A DNA stretch of 64,000 nucleotides, taken from NCBI GenBank assembly GCA_964429995.1, contig CAYSDY010000001.1, positions 62,001 through 126,000 on the forward strand, given 5' to 3'. The position numbers and the translations under genes were made by a program. The stretch comes from UBA583 sp964429995. Its GTDB lineage: Archaea > Nanobdellota > Nanobdellia > Woesearchaeales > UBA583. Positions 26,812 to 34,684 of this stretch are shown piece after piece (position 1 is the stretch's first letter; every line of letters begins with the position of its first letter). The notes beneath the pieces were generated by a model that was not told where the DNA came from, did no database searches, and saw nothing but the letters and a program-made list of their open reading frames with translations.

Positions 26812-27288
26812 ATGGAAAAAACATTTGTTATGATTAAACCTGATGGGGTTCAAAGAGGAATAGTGGGAGAGATTATCTCTAGATTTGAAAAAATAGGATT
26901 AAGGATTGTTGGAATGAAATTTATGCATGTAGATAAGGATTTTTCAAAAAAACATTACAGTGAACATATTGATAAACATTTTTATAGTTTTCTTGAAGAT
27001 TTTTTGACATCTGGACCAGTAATTGCAATGGTTCTTGAAGGATCAAGTGCAATAAGCTTAGTAAGAAAAATTGTTGGATCTACTGAACCTGCATCAGCAA
27101 TGCCTGGAACAATAAGAGGAGATTATTCGCATGTAACATATAAAAGAGCAGACTCAAAAAAAACTGCTATTCCTAACTTGATACATGCTTCTGATTCGGA
27201 AGAATCTGCACAAAAAGAAATTTCTTTGTGGTTTTGCCAATCAGAACTTTTTGATAATTATGAAACTGTTTATTCAAAATTCATGTAA
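26812..27288 (+). CDS. ndk: Nucleoside diphosphate kinase
   Basis: A 158-residue enzyme that moves the gamma phosphate between nucleoside di- and triphosphates. It has M-I-K-P-D-G-V-Q-R at the start, the conserved R-G-D-Y-S-H region and the phosphohistidine loop N-L-I-H-A-S-D-S, where the common Gly after His is Ala. Length is slightly above the typical 140-150. A TATA-rich run lies 25-40 bases upstream. It is followed closely by a DedA-family gene, with 17 bases between them. Confidence 0.95.
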   Translation: MEKTFVMIKPDGVQRGIVGEIISRFEKIGLRIVGMKFMHVDKDFSKKHYSEHIDKHFYSFLEDFLTSGPVIAMVLEGSSAISLVRKIVGSTEPASAMPGTIRGDYSHVTYKRADSKKTAIPNLIHASDSEESAQKEISLWFCQSELFDNYETVYSKFM

Positions 27289-27305
27289 ATTTTTATGGTG
27301 TTTAA

Positions 27306-27884
27306 ATGGTTTTTATTGAATCTTTCATAATTCATTTTACCTATATTGCAGTTTTTTTTCTTCTTGCAGTAAATGGAATTATAGGTTTTCCATCTTCTCA
27401 ACTTGTATGTGTTTTTGCTGGCTATTTTTCAAATCAAAATTTGAATGTATTAATGGTAATTATATTTGCATCCTTAGGTAATTTTTTGGGAAATGTAATA
27501 CTTTATGAAATATCAAGATATAAAGGATTAAAATTTATACTTAATATTTCAAAAAAAATGGGCTATGATAAGTTTGTTAATGAACAAAATATTAATAAAA
27601 CAAAGAAAATAATAGAAAAAAAACCTCTTTTGTATATTTTTTTGGGTAAACTTGTAAATCCTGTAAAATTATTTATAAACATTCCGGCTGGAATAGTAAA
27701 AATTAGAAGAGATCTGTTTTATACTATAATACTTATCACTTCTTTTATATGGTGTACATTATTTACACTACTTGGTAAATTGTTTGGAACTGATTTGAAA
27801 TTTGCACTACTGCTTTCTTTTATTATGTTGTTTATAGGATTAATAGTTATGTATCTGTTTTACAGAGAATTTAATAAAAATTAA
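27306..27884 (+). CDS. DedA/VTT-family membrane protein
   Basis: A 192-residue membrane protein of the SNARE-associated (VTT/DedA) family. The landmarks are N-G-I-I-G-F-P-S-S-Q near 25, the G-N-F-L-G-N-V-I-L-Y-E-I segment, and F-L-G-K-L-V-N-P-V-K-L-F-I-N-I-P-A-G near 113-130, which corresponds to the F-x-R-F-x-P-x-x-R re-entrant motif with a Lys in place of the usual Arg. Four or five hydrophobic helices are seen. Relatives are lipid scramblases or flippases, such as undecaprenyl-phosphate carriers. The substrate here is unknown. Confidence 0.8.
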   Translation: MVFIESFIIHFTYIAVFFLLAVNGIIGFPSSQLVCVFAGYFSNQNLNVLMVIIFASLGNFLGNVILYEISRYKGLKFILNISKKMGYDKFVNEQNINKTKKIIEKKPLLYIFLGKLVNPVKLFINIPAGIVKIRRDLFYTIILITSFIWCTLFTLLGKLFGTDLKFALLLSFIMLFIGLIVMYLFYREFNKN

Positions 27885-27942
27885 ACAAAATTGTTTTAAA
27901 ACTAACTGATGTTGCGTATACAAATAATATAAAGAAAATGAG

Positions 27943-27960
27943 TATTGAGAATTTTAAAAA
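27943..27960. repeat. Single arm of the family A/B terminal hairpin
   Basis: ATTGAGAATTTTAAAAA, the same arm that borders the repeats at 34436, 36383 and 50498, lies in the 77-base gap between two convergent genes. No second arm is seen. Confidence 0.45.
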
Positions 27961-27961
27961 A

Positions 27962-28558
27962 TTACATGTGATTTATTTTATCTTCTATTACTTTTAAATT
28001 GTTTCTTATCCTATCAAGCTTGTTAAGTTTTCCATTATCTGCTGCTTTCTGAAGTATATTTTGCTTGATTGGTGCTTTTTGAATTTTTTCTACTGGTGCT
28101 TTACTTGGTTGTACTATTTTTTTTCCTGATTTCATATCAAGCTTATCAATGTTAATCTTGCCATTTTCTTTCAAATTCAACTCTAATGATTCTGTTAATA
28201 CAAGATTGGCTTCTTCTGTTTTAATCTCTTTTTTAAGTCTTCCTATTTCAGATTCAAGCTCATATATTTCTTTTTCAGTGTATGATAATACATTCTTAAC
28301 TTCTGGAAGATCTTTTCTTAATAACTGATAATCTTCGTTTAACTCTTTTAAAACTGCTTTTATTTCTTTGATTACTATTTGTTTGTTCTTTCTTATATGC
28401 ATTACTTTTTCATATTCTTCCTGCATAAATAATGCATCTTTTATTGAGCATAAAATCTGCTTTCTTTTTTCTTTTGCATTCTGCATACACACATAAAAAT
28501 CGTCAAATGCCGCTTTTTTGCCGACTTCTGGTTTTTTGTTTGTTTTCTTTATGACCAT
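27962..28558 (-). CDS. Coiled-coil protein, unassigned
   Basis: A 198-residue, highly charged protein. Residues about 30-125 read as a long alpha-helical coiled coil (heptads around L-K-E-L-N-E-D-Y-Q-L-L-R...I-Y-E-L-E-S-E-I-G-R-L-K), followed by a flexible Lys/Pro linker and another helix at the C-terminus. There is no enzymatic motif or membrane segment. It is the last of three consecutive genes for helical proteins on this strand with gaps of 4 and 23 bases, so they are probably one operon. Confidence 0.6.
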   Translation of the reverse strand: MVIKKTNKKPEVGKKAAFDDFYVCMQNAKEKRKQILCSIKDALFMQEEYEKVMHIRKNKQIVIKEIKAVLKELNEDYQLLRKDLPEVKNVLSYTEKEIYELESEIGRLKKEIKTEEANLVLTESLELNLKENGKINIDKLDMKSGKKIVQPSKAPVEKIQKAPIKQNILQKAADNGKLNKLDRIRNNLKVIEDKINHM

Positions 28559-28562
28559 TTTT

Positions 28563-28772
28563 TTATAATGTAACGTGCTCTAATTTCTGAATTATTTCGT
28601 CCATGTTAGAACTCCAGTTTTCAAAAATTTTATTTTCCATAAGATTAAGTTTATCATATTCATTGAATAATCTTTTTAAGTACTTGTCTTTATCTCTTAT
28701 GTTCTCTAAAACAGAAACTATGTCTGAAATTTTTTCAATTTTTATGAATATATCTCTTTTTTTTTCTACCAT
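28563..28772 (-). CDS. Small helical protein, unassigned
   Basis: A 69-residue acidic/basic helical protein with no recognised domain. It sits between two coiled-coil genes, four bases from the downstream one, which supports it being a real gene. It may be a small subunit of a complex formed by the operon products. Confidence 0.55.
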   Translation of the reverse strand: MVEKKRDIFIKIEKISDIVSVLENIRDKDKYLKRLFNEYDKLNLMENKIFENWSSNMDEIIQKLEHVTL

Positions 28773-28795
28773 TTTATATTTTTTATGAATAGTGT

Positions 28796-29512
28796 TTACC
28801 TGTCAAATATTATGCTATCAACTTCATATAATTTGTCTTCAATATATTCAAAATCTTTTCTTAATTTTTCAAATTCAACATCTTCTTCTGATTTGATGTC
28901 CATTAATCTTAAATGCGAATCACATGCCAATTTTACACGATTTTTTACAGAATCAACTATTTCAAGCAAATCTTTGAATTGTTTTGCTGTTATGAAATAA
29001 TCCTTATCTGATTCTTTTATTCTCTTTTTGTTTTTGATGAAACTTAAATCCTCATCCTGCTCTGCAACATCAGAAGGTTGAGACTGGTTAGATTCTTTGA
29101 CTTCTGATGAATCATGTTCTAAATCCTTAAGGTTTAAGTCCGAAAAATCAAATAGAGAATCATCACTCATGTCAATATCATTTCCAAAATCTGCTTGAGA
29201 TTCTTGATTTTGAAATGGATTATTCTGTTGTGCAAAATTAGGAGTTTGTGTTTGCTGGCTTGGAACATTTTGGTTTGAAACTCCAAATGCACTACTATGC
29301 ATACCACCATATGGAGCTGATACCTGACTTTTTATATCAGCAAGGTTAGAACTGCTAGGAACCATAGGACTTCTTATGCCATCGCCTAATGATGGAGGTT
29401 GTATTCCCATAGACATCTGATTGCTATGTGACTGTAAAACACCTTTTGATTCCATAGAAGGAATCCCAGTATTACTTTTATCATCTTCTTTTTTAAACAA
29501 TTTAAAAGCCAT
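28796..29512 (-). CDS. Protein with disordered Gln/Ser/Pro-rich half and C-terminal coiled coil
   Basis: A 238-residue protein beginning M-A-F-K-L-F-K-K-E-D-D; this start is chosen over an ATG four codons upstream because it resembles the basic amphipathic start of peripheral membrane proteins. Residues 15-110 are low-complexity (Gln, Asn, Ser, Pro, Gly), then an acidic stretch, then about 75 residues of coiled coil (F-K-D-L-L-E-I-V-D-S-V-K-N-R-V). First gene of a three-gene helical operon. I cannot assign a function. Confidence 0.6.
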   Translation of the reverse strand: MAFKLFKKEDDKSNTGIPSMESKGVLQSHSNQMSMGIQPPSLGDGIRSPMVPSSSNLADIKSQVSAPYGGMHSSAFGVSNQNVPSQQTQTPNFAQQNNPFQNQESQADFGNDIDMSDDSLFDFSDLNLKDLEHDSSEVKESNQSQPSDVAEQDEDLSFIKNKKRIKESDKDYFITAKQFKDLLEIVDSVKNRVKLACDSHLRLMDIKSEEDVEFEKLRKDFEYIEDKLYEVDSIIFDR

Positions 29513-29637
29513 ATTATTTACCATGATAAATTATATTTAAGAATTTATCATTATTTACAAAAAGATAATTAAAGTTTTTCCTTAAAAGTGAAAAATAAAA
29601 ACATTTCTTTTATAAGTATCATACTATTTGATATTCA

Positions 29638-30651
29638 CTAGATTAATTGAAATTCTATACTGTTTTCACTTTTTTTTTTGATATGTTCGTTAACACGTCT
29701 GCCAGTTATTAAAACTTCCTTATTAACGCAGGCAAGAACATTTAATAACTCATCTTGTGAAAAATGTTTATCTTCAAAAGATCTTAAAGCATTTATTCCT
29801 ACAACAGGACTTTGCTTGTTTACTGATGTTTTTAGAAGCATAAGAGAATCTTTTGACTCTCTTATTTTTTGTAATTTATCAATATGTTCGTAATTCATTT
29901 TACCCTGTTTTTTAGGATATGCAAAATCAAATTGTCCATAGAAACTTGCGTTTTCACAACTCCATTTTTTTAAATTTATAAAAAAATTTATATCAGGTTT
30001 AAAAATTGAAAACAAATCAAAATATATGAGTTTTACATCAGATTTATATAAAAATTTTTTTAAAAGACTTCCATACGAATATAAAGATTTTCCAAAACCT
30101 TCCCCATATATGCTTGTAAGTCCTTTTATTGTTAACAAATTATTCTGTTTCTTATTATCAATCCTTATTTTATAATCAAAATATTCCTGCATTTTAACAA
30201 AAGCTGATTTCTCTGATGTAACTAGTATTATCTGTTGTGATATTGGTTTATTCTGTAAATATTTTATAATTTTCAAATAATCTATTGACTCTAAAGCAAA
30301 GTTATCAAAAATTAATACATCTGAATCATAAAGTTCGTTAATAAATATGTCCTCGCTTATATTTAAAAACTCAACTGCAGGTATTAGGGTTTTGGAATAT
30401 TTTTTATCTAACCCTATTGGTTTGTATATCTTGAGTGAAAAGTTGCCCATACTTTTTACAAAAGAATAAGATAAACTTATGTTTTCAAAAAAATTTGACA
30501 ATTTTACAGCTTTTGATTGAGTATCAATGTATACAATATTTTTAGAATCACCTATTAACCTTATAAGTAATCCTGTTGCCAAATTGGAGAATCCTTCTTG
30601 TGATGTTTCATCATAATACAAGTATGTTTTGCCTTGACATATATCTAACAT
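29638..30651 (-). CDS. Tandem CobO/CobA-like P-loop protein
   Basis: A 337-residue protein that reads as two related P-loop units. The first (residues 6-150) starts G-K-T-Y-L-Y-Y-D but has no usable Walker A, then V-Y-I-D-T and D-V-L-I-F-D-N. The second begins L-L-T-I-K-G-L-T-S-I-Y-G-E-G-F-G-K-S (P-loop G-E-G-F-G-K-S at 183-189) and ends with E-V-L-I-T-G-R-R-V-N-E-H near 312, which matches the T-G-R-x-x-P-E end of cobalamin adenosyltransferases of the CobO/CobA type. No other B12 gene is in the window, so a different substrate is likely. It precedes the helical-protein operon on the same strand, and might be its ATPase; that is inference. Confidence 0.55.
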   Translation of the reverse strand: MLDICQGKTYLYYDETSQEGFSNLATGLLIRLIGDSKNIVYIDTQSKAVKLSNFFENISLSYSFVKSMGNFSLKIYKPIGLDKKYSKTLIPAVEFLNISEDIFINELYDSDVLIFDNFALESIDYLKIIKYLQNKPISQQIILVTSEKSAFVKMQEYFDYKIRIDNKKQNNLLTIKGLTSIYGEGFGKSLYSYGSLLKKFLYKSDVKLIYFDLFSIFKPDINFFINLKKWSCENASFYGQFDFAYPKKQGKMNYEHIDKLQKIRESKDSLMLLKTSVNKQSPVVGINALRSFEDKHFSQDELLNVLACVNKEVLITGRRVNEHIKKKSENSIEFQLI

Positions 30652-30750
30652 AATATTTTTTTGTCATCCCTATTTAAATTTGTTTTGCTTATATCAAAAT
30701 AATAACAAAAAAAACTAAAATTTATAATTAGTAATTAAAATATTGTATTT

Positions 30751-31191
30751 ATGAATCTTACTCTTATAACTGTAGGTAAAATAAAAAACCAAAATCTGTT
30801 AAATGAAATCTTTGAAATAAAAAAAAGAATAAACAGATTAAATCACATAGAGTTAAAAGATATTAAGGGTAAAAATATAGAAGAAATAAAAAATCAGGAA
30901 TTTAAAGAAATAAAAAATCATATAAAAAACAATTGTTACAACATTCTTCTTCTTGAACATGGGAAAATGATTAATACTTTTGAGTTTTATGATAAATTAA
31001 AAAAAATAAGTACGGATGTCTGTTTTATAATAACTGGACCAAATGGACCAAATGATGAATTGAAAAACATAGTTGATGAAACATTGAGTTTATCTAAAAT
31101 GACATTTACACATGAAATGGCACAAATGCTCTTAATAGAACAAATATATAGAGTACAATGTATTGAGAAAAATATTCCCTATAATAAATAG
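30751..31191 (+). CDS. rlmH: RlmH-type SPOUT 23S rRNA methyltransferase
   Basis: A 146-residue SPOUT methyltransferase. The match to RlmH is in the knot region: F-I-I-T-G-P-N-G-P-N-D (bacterial I-G-G-A-x-G), then L-S-L-S-K-M-T-F-T-H-E and L-L-I-E-Q-I-Y-R, and the C-terminal P-Y-N-K (bacterial P-Y-H-K). RlmH methylates pseudouridine 1915 in helix 69 of bacterial 23S rRNA. It is widespread in bacteria and patchy in archaea, so this is probably a transferred gene. The TAG stop is the first triplet of a repeat element. Confidence 0.88.
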   Translation: MNLTLITVGKIKNQNLLNEIFEIKKRINRLNHIELKDIKGKNIEEIKNQEFKEIKNHIKNNCYNILLLEHGKMINTFEFYDKLKKISTDVCFIITGPNGPNDELKNIVDETLSLSKMTFTHEMAQMLLIEQIYRVQCIEKNIPYNK

Positions 31192-31300
31192 AGGGTTGTA
31201 AAAAACCTATAAATTTGGAATTGAACTTGTTCAATTAGGGCTTATAAGGGTTTTTTGGTAACACTCTTCTGAGAATTTTGGGGTTTTTCAAAATTCTCAA
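31189..31300 (+). repeat. Family A hairpin repeat, complete copy without the module
   Basis: It begins with the rlmH stop TAG. The left arm (AGAGGGTTGT..AAAAAACC..TATAA, 31190-31212) is an imperfect inverted repeat of the right arm (TTATAAGGGTTTTTTGGTAA, continuing to 31267). Between them is the perfect palindrome AATTGAACTTGTTCAATT (31219-31236). A second hairpin follows: GAGAATTTT (31271-31279) and AAAATTCTC (31290-31298). This is the best reference copy, located between the convergent rlmH and ackA. Confidence 0.9.
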
Positions 31301-31366
31301 TAAAAATTCTTAAAAGTTTATATTTCTTGTAAAAGGATGAGAAAAACTGAAGTTTTTCGAAATTCT

Positions 31367-32566
31367 CTATAAATTATTTACAATCTGCATTGTGTCTTTT
31401 GCTATCATTAATTCTTCATTTGTAGGAATTACAAAAACTTTAACTTTAGAATCATCGCTACTTATTTGTGCAATTTTACCTCTAACTTTGTTTTTTTCAT
31501 CATCTATAATAATGCCTATATGCTCCAAATCTTTACATATTATTTCACGTGTTTCTGGACTGTTCTCACCTATTCCAGCAGTAAATACTATAGCATCTAC
31601 TCCATCCATTAATGCAATATATCCTCCTAGGTGCTTTTTTACAACATTTGAAAATTTTTCAAGTGCAAGTTTTGCCCTATCATTATTTTGCTTAAACGCT
31701 GCATCTTCAACATCACGAGCATCAGAAGATACCCCTGATATTCCAAGTAATCCTGATTTTTTGTTTAATATGTTCATCACTTGAGAAATTGTCATATTTT
31801 CTTTTTTCATTATAAAATCTATTATTGATGGATCTATATTTCCACATCTTGTACCCATTGTAAGCCCTTCAAGAGGTGTAAATCCCATGGTTGTATCTAT
31901 TGAGATTCCTTTTCTTATAGCACAAAGACTAGCTCCATTTCCTAAATGACATGTTATAACATTTATGTCTTTTACATCTTTTTCTAAAAGTTGTGCAACT
32001 TTTTGTGAAACATATCTGTGAGAACTACCATGAAAACCATATTTTCTTATCTTGTATTTTTCGTAATATTCTAGAGGTATTGAATAAATGTATGAACTCT
32101 GTGGCATTGTTTGATGAAATGCTGTATCAAAAACTGCAACATGAGGAACATTTGGAATTAATGATTGACATGCTCTTATTCCTATAATATTTGCAGGATT
32201 ATGTAATGGTGCAAGTTCACAAAGATCTTCTAAAGTCTTTATAACTTGTTCATCTATTAATGTACTTTTAGAATACATTTCTCCACCATGTACTGCTCTA
32301 TGACCAACTGCTGATATCTCACTTAGACTTTGTATTACTTTACCTTCACCTTGTGTAAGTATGTCAAGTATGGTTTCAACAGCCTGCTTGTGATCTTTAA
32401 GATCTTTTTCAAGTCTTATCTTTTCTGATGATGTTGCATGTTTTATGAAAGAATTTTCAATACCTATCCTTTCAGCAACACCTGATGATAATACATCATT
32501 ATTGTGCATATCTATCAACTGATATTTTAAAGAAGAACTACCGCAATTTATTACAAGTATTTTCAT
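31367..32566 (-). CDS. ackA: Acetate kinase
   Basis: A 399-residue ASKHA-fold kinase that interconverts acetyl phosphate plus ADP with acetate plus ATP. It shows N-C-G-S-S-S-L-K-Y (residues 7-15), H-R-A-V-H-G-G-E near 90, F-D-T-A-F-H near 145, the H-L-G-N-G-A-S region near 208, and F-T-A-G-I-G-E-N near 330. Length is normal. Acetate kinase is common in bacteria and limited in archaea; here it suggests fermentative ATP formation. The phosphotransacetylase partner is not in the window. Confidence 0.96.
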   Translation of the reverse strand: MKILVINCGSSSLKYQLIDMHNNDVLSSGVAERIGIENSFIKHATSSEKIRLEKDLKDHKQAVETILDILTQGEGKVIQSLSEISAVGHRAVHGGEMYSKSTLIDEQVIKTLEDLCELAPLHNPANIIGIRACQSLIPNVPHVAVFDTAFHQTMPQSSYIYSIPLEYYEKYKIRKYGFHGSSHRYVSQKVAQLLEKDVKDINVITCHLGNGASLCAIRKGISIDTTMGFTPLEGLTMGTRCGNIDPSIIDFIMKKENMTISQVMNILNKKSGLLGISGVSSDARDVEDAAFKQNNDRAKLALEKFSNVVKKHLGGYIALMDGVDAIVFTAGIGENSPETREIICKDLEHIGIIIDDEKNKVRGKIAQISSDDSKVKVFVIPTNEELMIAKDTMQIVNNL

Positions 32567-32638
32567 TGTGATATATTTAAAACTGATTGATATATAAAAT
32601 TTTGTTAGGTATGATTAAAGAAATAGTATTTTTTAAAA

Positions 32639-34066
32639 TTATGGATTGTAGGAACAACGAAAGCCTACATAGTCGTTAACTGAAAAAGGAGAATTAGACA
32701 ATTCTAATGCAAAAGCACCAGCTCCATCACTGTACCAATAACCACCAGAGAGAAAAGCATGTATGGTTCCAGAAGGATATGCATTATCAGCATCAGTATA
32801 GACTCTACCTATTCCATTAGATGATGTTAAAAATGTATTGTATGGCTTAAAATGATTGTAGGATGAACTTATATCTGTCCATTCATAAGAACCACTTACA
32901 CCTTGACCTAATGAACTTTCGGAATTAGTGTTATAAACATCACTATTCCATTCCCATACGTTACCTGCTAAATCCCATATTATTTCTCCACTATATAATT
33001 TTAAAGTTCTTCTCTGTTCTGAGGTTCCGGAATTACCCGTATCAGTATAACCATCATTTAAATCTGTAACATGTAAAATATAATTAGGTATTCTATCACT
33101 ATGTCCTCTATACATACTTCCAGAATATATTGTACCACTATCCCAATTATATGTATTGTTTTCTGCTTCCCGTGCTGTTGTTGTCCATTCAGCACGAGTT
33201 ATTAGTTTGTAACCTGTACCTAAAGCAACACATGAAGCAATTGCCTGTGTTTGAGTAATATATGTTATTGGTTCAGGTGTTGAATATGATCTTATACTTA
33301 AATCACCTCCAGCAGTATCATACCTCCATCCCTTATATGTTACATCCTGTGTTTTACTACCTATATCTACAAACTTTGCCTCATATTTCATAATATAAAA
33401 ATCTTCATTTACACCTAAATCTTCATTTGCAAATACAAGCACCCATTCTCCACCTTGTGTTGGCGCTAAACTATCATTACATGATAAATATGAATATTCA
33501 TTTGTGCCACTTAAAACACCACCAGAACATGTTCTTTCCTGTGAAATTGCTGAGCATCCTGCTATGTTATTGTATGGTTTATCATATTTATAAAATGTAT
33601 AAGAATCTCCTGTTTCAAGAACTAAATTTCCAACAGAACATGCTTTAGGTCTTGGTTTGTAATAAATCTTTTTCTCAATCAAACCCTTATCTGTTACAAC
33701 TACAACATCTGGATTTGAAATGCTAATATTTTCAAGACAACTACTTATATCAATTTCAAAAACTCCAGTATTGTAAACAGTATCATTATCATAACAACTA
33801 TAGCCACCAACTTTTATCTCTTTAATACTAAGGTTAGATCCACTATTTTTAATATATAAACTGTTTCCTGCAACTGTTTCAATGTTTATTGATGAGACAT
33901 CATTTACTGATGAACCCTCAACTCCACTTAAAACATTTGTTGAATATGTTGCAAACCAATTCTGAAAACCAACTACTGCTACAACTGCTACAACTAATAA
34001 TAAAGCTGTTGCAACAACTGGAGATATACACTTTTTAGAATGAGAACTTCTTATCATAACATTCAA
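32639..34066 (-). CDS. Pilin-like fusion protein with FGE-sulfatase/C-type-lectin domain
   Basis: A 475-residue secreted protein. Residues 10-35 (K-K-C-I-S-P-V-V-A-T-A-L-L-L-V-V-A-V-V) form an archaeal pilin-type signal and helix. Residues about 45-205 are a beta-rich, cysteine-containing module shared with the proteins at 39351-40943 and 62480-63940 (N-S-L-Y-I-K-N, I-K-E-I-K-V-G-G-Y-S-C, E-I-D-I-S-S-C-L, T-D-K-G-L-I). From about 210 a formylglycine-generating-enzyme-like domain follows, with W-D-L-A-G-N-V-W-E-W near 365 and a C-terminal G-G-Y-W-Y-S-D...V-G-F-R-C. It lacks the usual paired active-site cysteines of true FGE, so a ligand-binding lectin-like role is likelier. Confidence 0.78.
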   Translation of the reverse strand: MNVMIRSSHSKKCISPVVATALLLVVAVVAVVGFQNWFATYSTNVLSGVEGSSVNDVSSINIETVAGNSLYIKNSGSNLSIKEIKVGGYSCYDNDTVYNTGVFEIDISSCLENISISNPDVVVVTDKGLIEKKIYYKPRPKACSVGNLVLETGDSYTFYKYDKPYNNIAGCSAISQERTCSGGVLSGTNEYSYLSCNDSLAPTQGGEWVLVFANEDLGVNEDFYIMKYEAKFVDIGSKTQDVTYKGWRYDTAGGDLSIRSYSTPEPITYITQTQAIASCVALGTGYKLITRAEWTTTAREAENNTYNWDSGTIYSGSMYRGHSDRIPNYILHVTDLNDGYTDTGNSGTSEQRRTLKLYSGEIIWDLAGNVWEWNSDVYNTNSESSLGQGVSGSYEWTDISSSYNHFKPYNTFLTSSNGIGRVYTDADNAYPSGTIHAFLSGGYWYSDGAGAFALELSNSPFSVNDYVGFRCSYNP

Positions 34067-34210
34067 TTTTTATCTTTAAATATAAATATTTGTAAAATAT
34101 TTGTATAGTAATTTTTAGAAATAAAAAATAACATAAAAAATGAAAGCCTTCTGGTTGATTGCTAGGTAATTTCTAAAAATTTATAAGTATTAAAATTCAG
34201 TTAATAAATT

Positions 34211-34432
34211 ATGGAAGAAATTGAAGGGATAAAAATGGGCAAGTACAGGCATTTTAAAGGAGATGTCTATAAGGTTATTGGTGTTGCAAGACATACTGAA
34301 ACATATGAATTGCTTGTAATATATCAAAATCCTGATGATGATTCAAAGCAATGGGCAAGACCTATATCAATGTTTAAATCTGATGTGTTGTTAAATGGAA
34401 AGAAAATTGAAACATTTTCTTTTGTTGAATAA
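34211..34432 (+). CDS. DUF1653 protein
   Basis: A 73-residue protein of the DUF1653 family, usually bacterial. Signature residues are G-K-Y-R-H-F-K-G-D-V-Y-K-V-I near 9-22, H-T-E-T-Y-E-L-L-V-I-Y and W-A-R-P-I-S-M-F. It is a single small beta-barrel-like domain of unknown role. A TATA box (ATTTATAAG) lies 30 bases upstream of the ATG. An ATG at 34235 (M-G-K-Y) is a possible alternative start. Confidence 0.88.
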   Translation: MEEIEGIKMGKYRHFKGDVYKVIGVARHTETYELLVIYQNPDDDSKQWARPISMFKSDVLLNGKKIETFSFVE

Positions 34433-34435
34433 AAT

Positions 34436-34644
34436 ATTGAGAATTTTAAAAAAACCTCATTTTTTCTTAAGCTTCTTTAAAAGATAATGTTTTTTAAAAC
34501 GCCCATGTTTGAGTTTTTTGTCACATTATCATTTGTAAAACCTCAAAATATATGGTTTTTAGTAACCCTTTATTAATTTTAAATTTTTTAAAAAAAACAG
34601 ATTCTTCTTAAGTATTTAAGTGATAGTCTTCTAAAACGATCTCT
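34436..34644 (+). repeat. Family B intergenic repeat, two tandem copies
   Basis: Copy 1 (34436-34508) starts ATTGAGAATTTTAAAAAAAC and goes through CTTAAGCTTCTTTAAAAGAT and TAAAACGCCCATG. Copy 2 (34577-34644) has TTTTTTAAAAAAAACAGATT, CTTAAGTATTTAAGTGATAG and TCTAAAACGATC. The same order of blocks is found at 36383-36455. The 252 bases between the DUF1653 gene and the methyltransferase gene are almost wholly made of this. No gene is seen here. Confidence 0.65.
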
Positions 34645-34684
34645 TAATAACAAGTTTTTTAAAATATCTAATTTTTCAAATAAT

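Noticed and set aside
32639..34066. Formylglycine-generating enzyme activity for the FGE-like tip
   Set aside because: No sulfatase is nearby and the paired active-site cysteines are not found, so a binding role is preferred.
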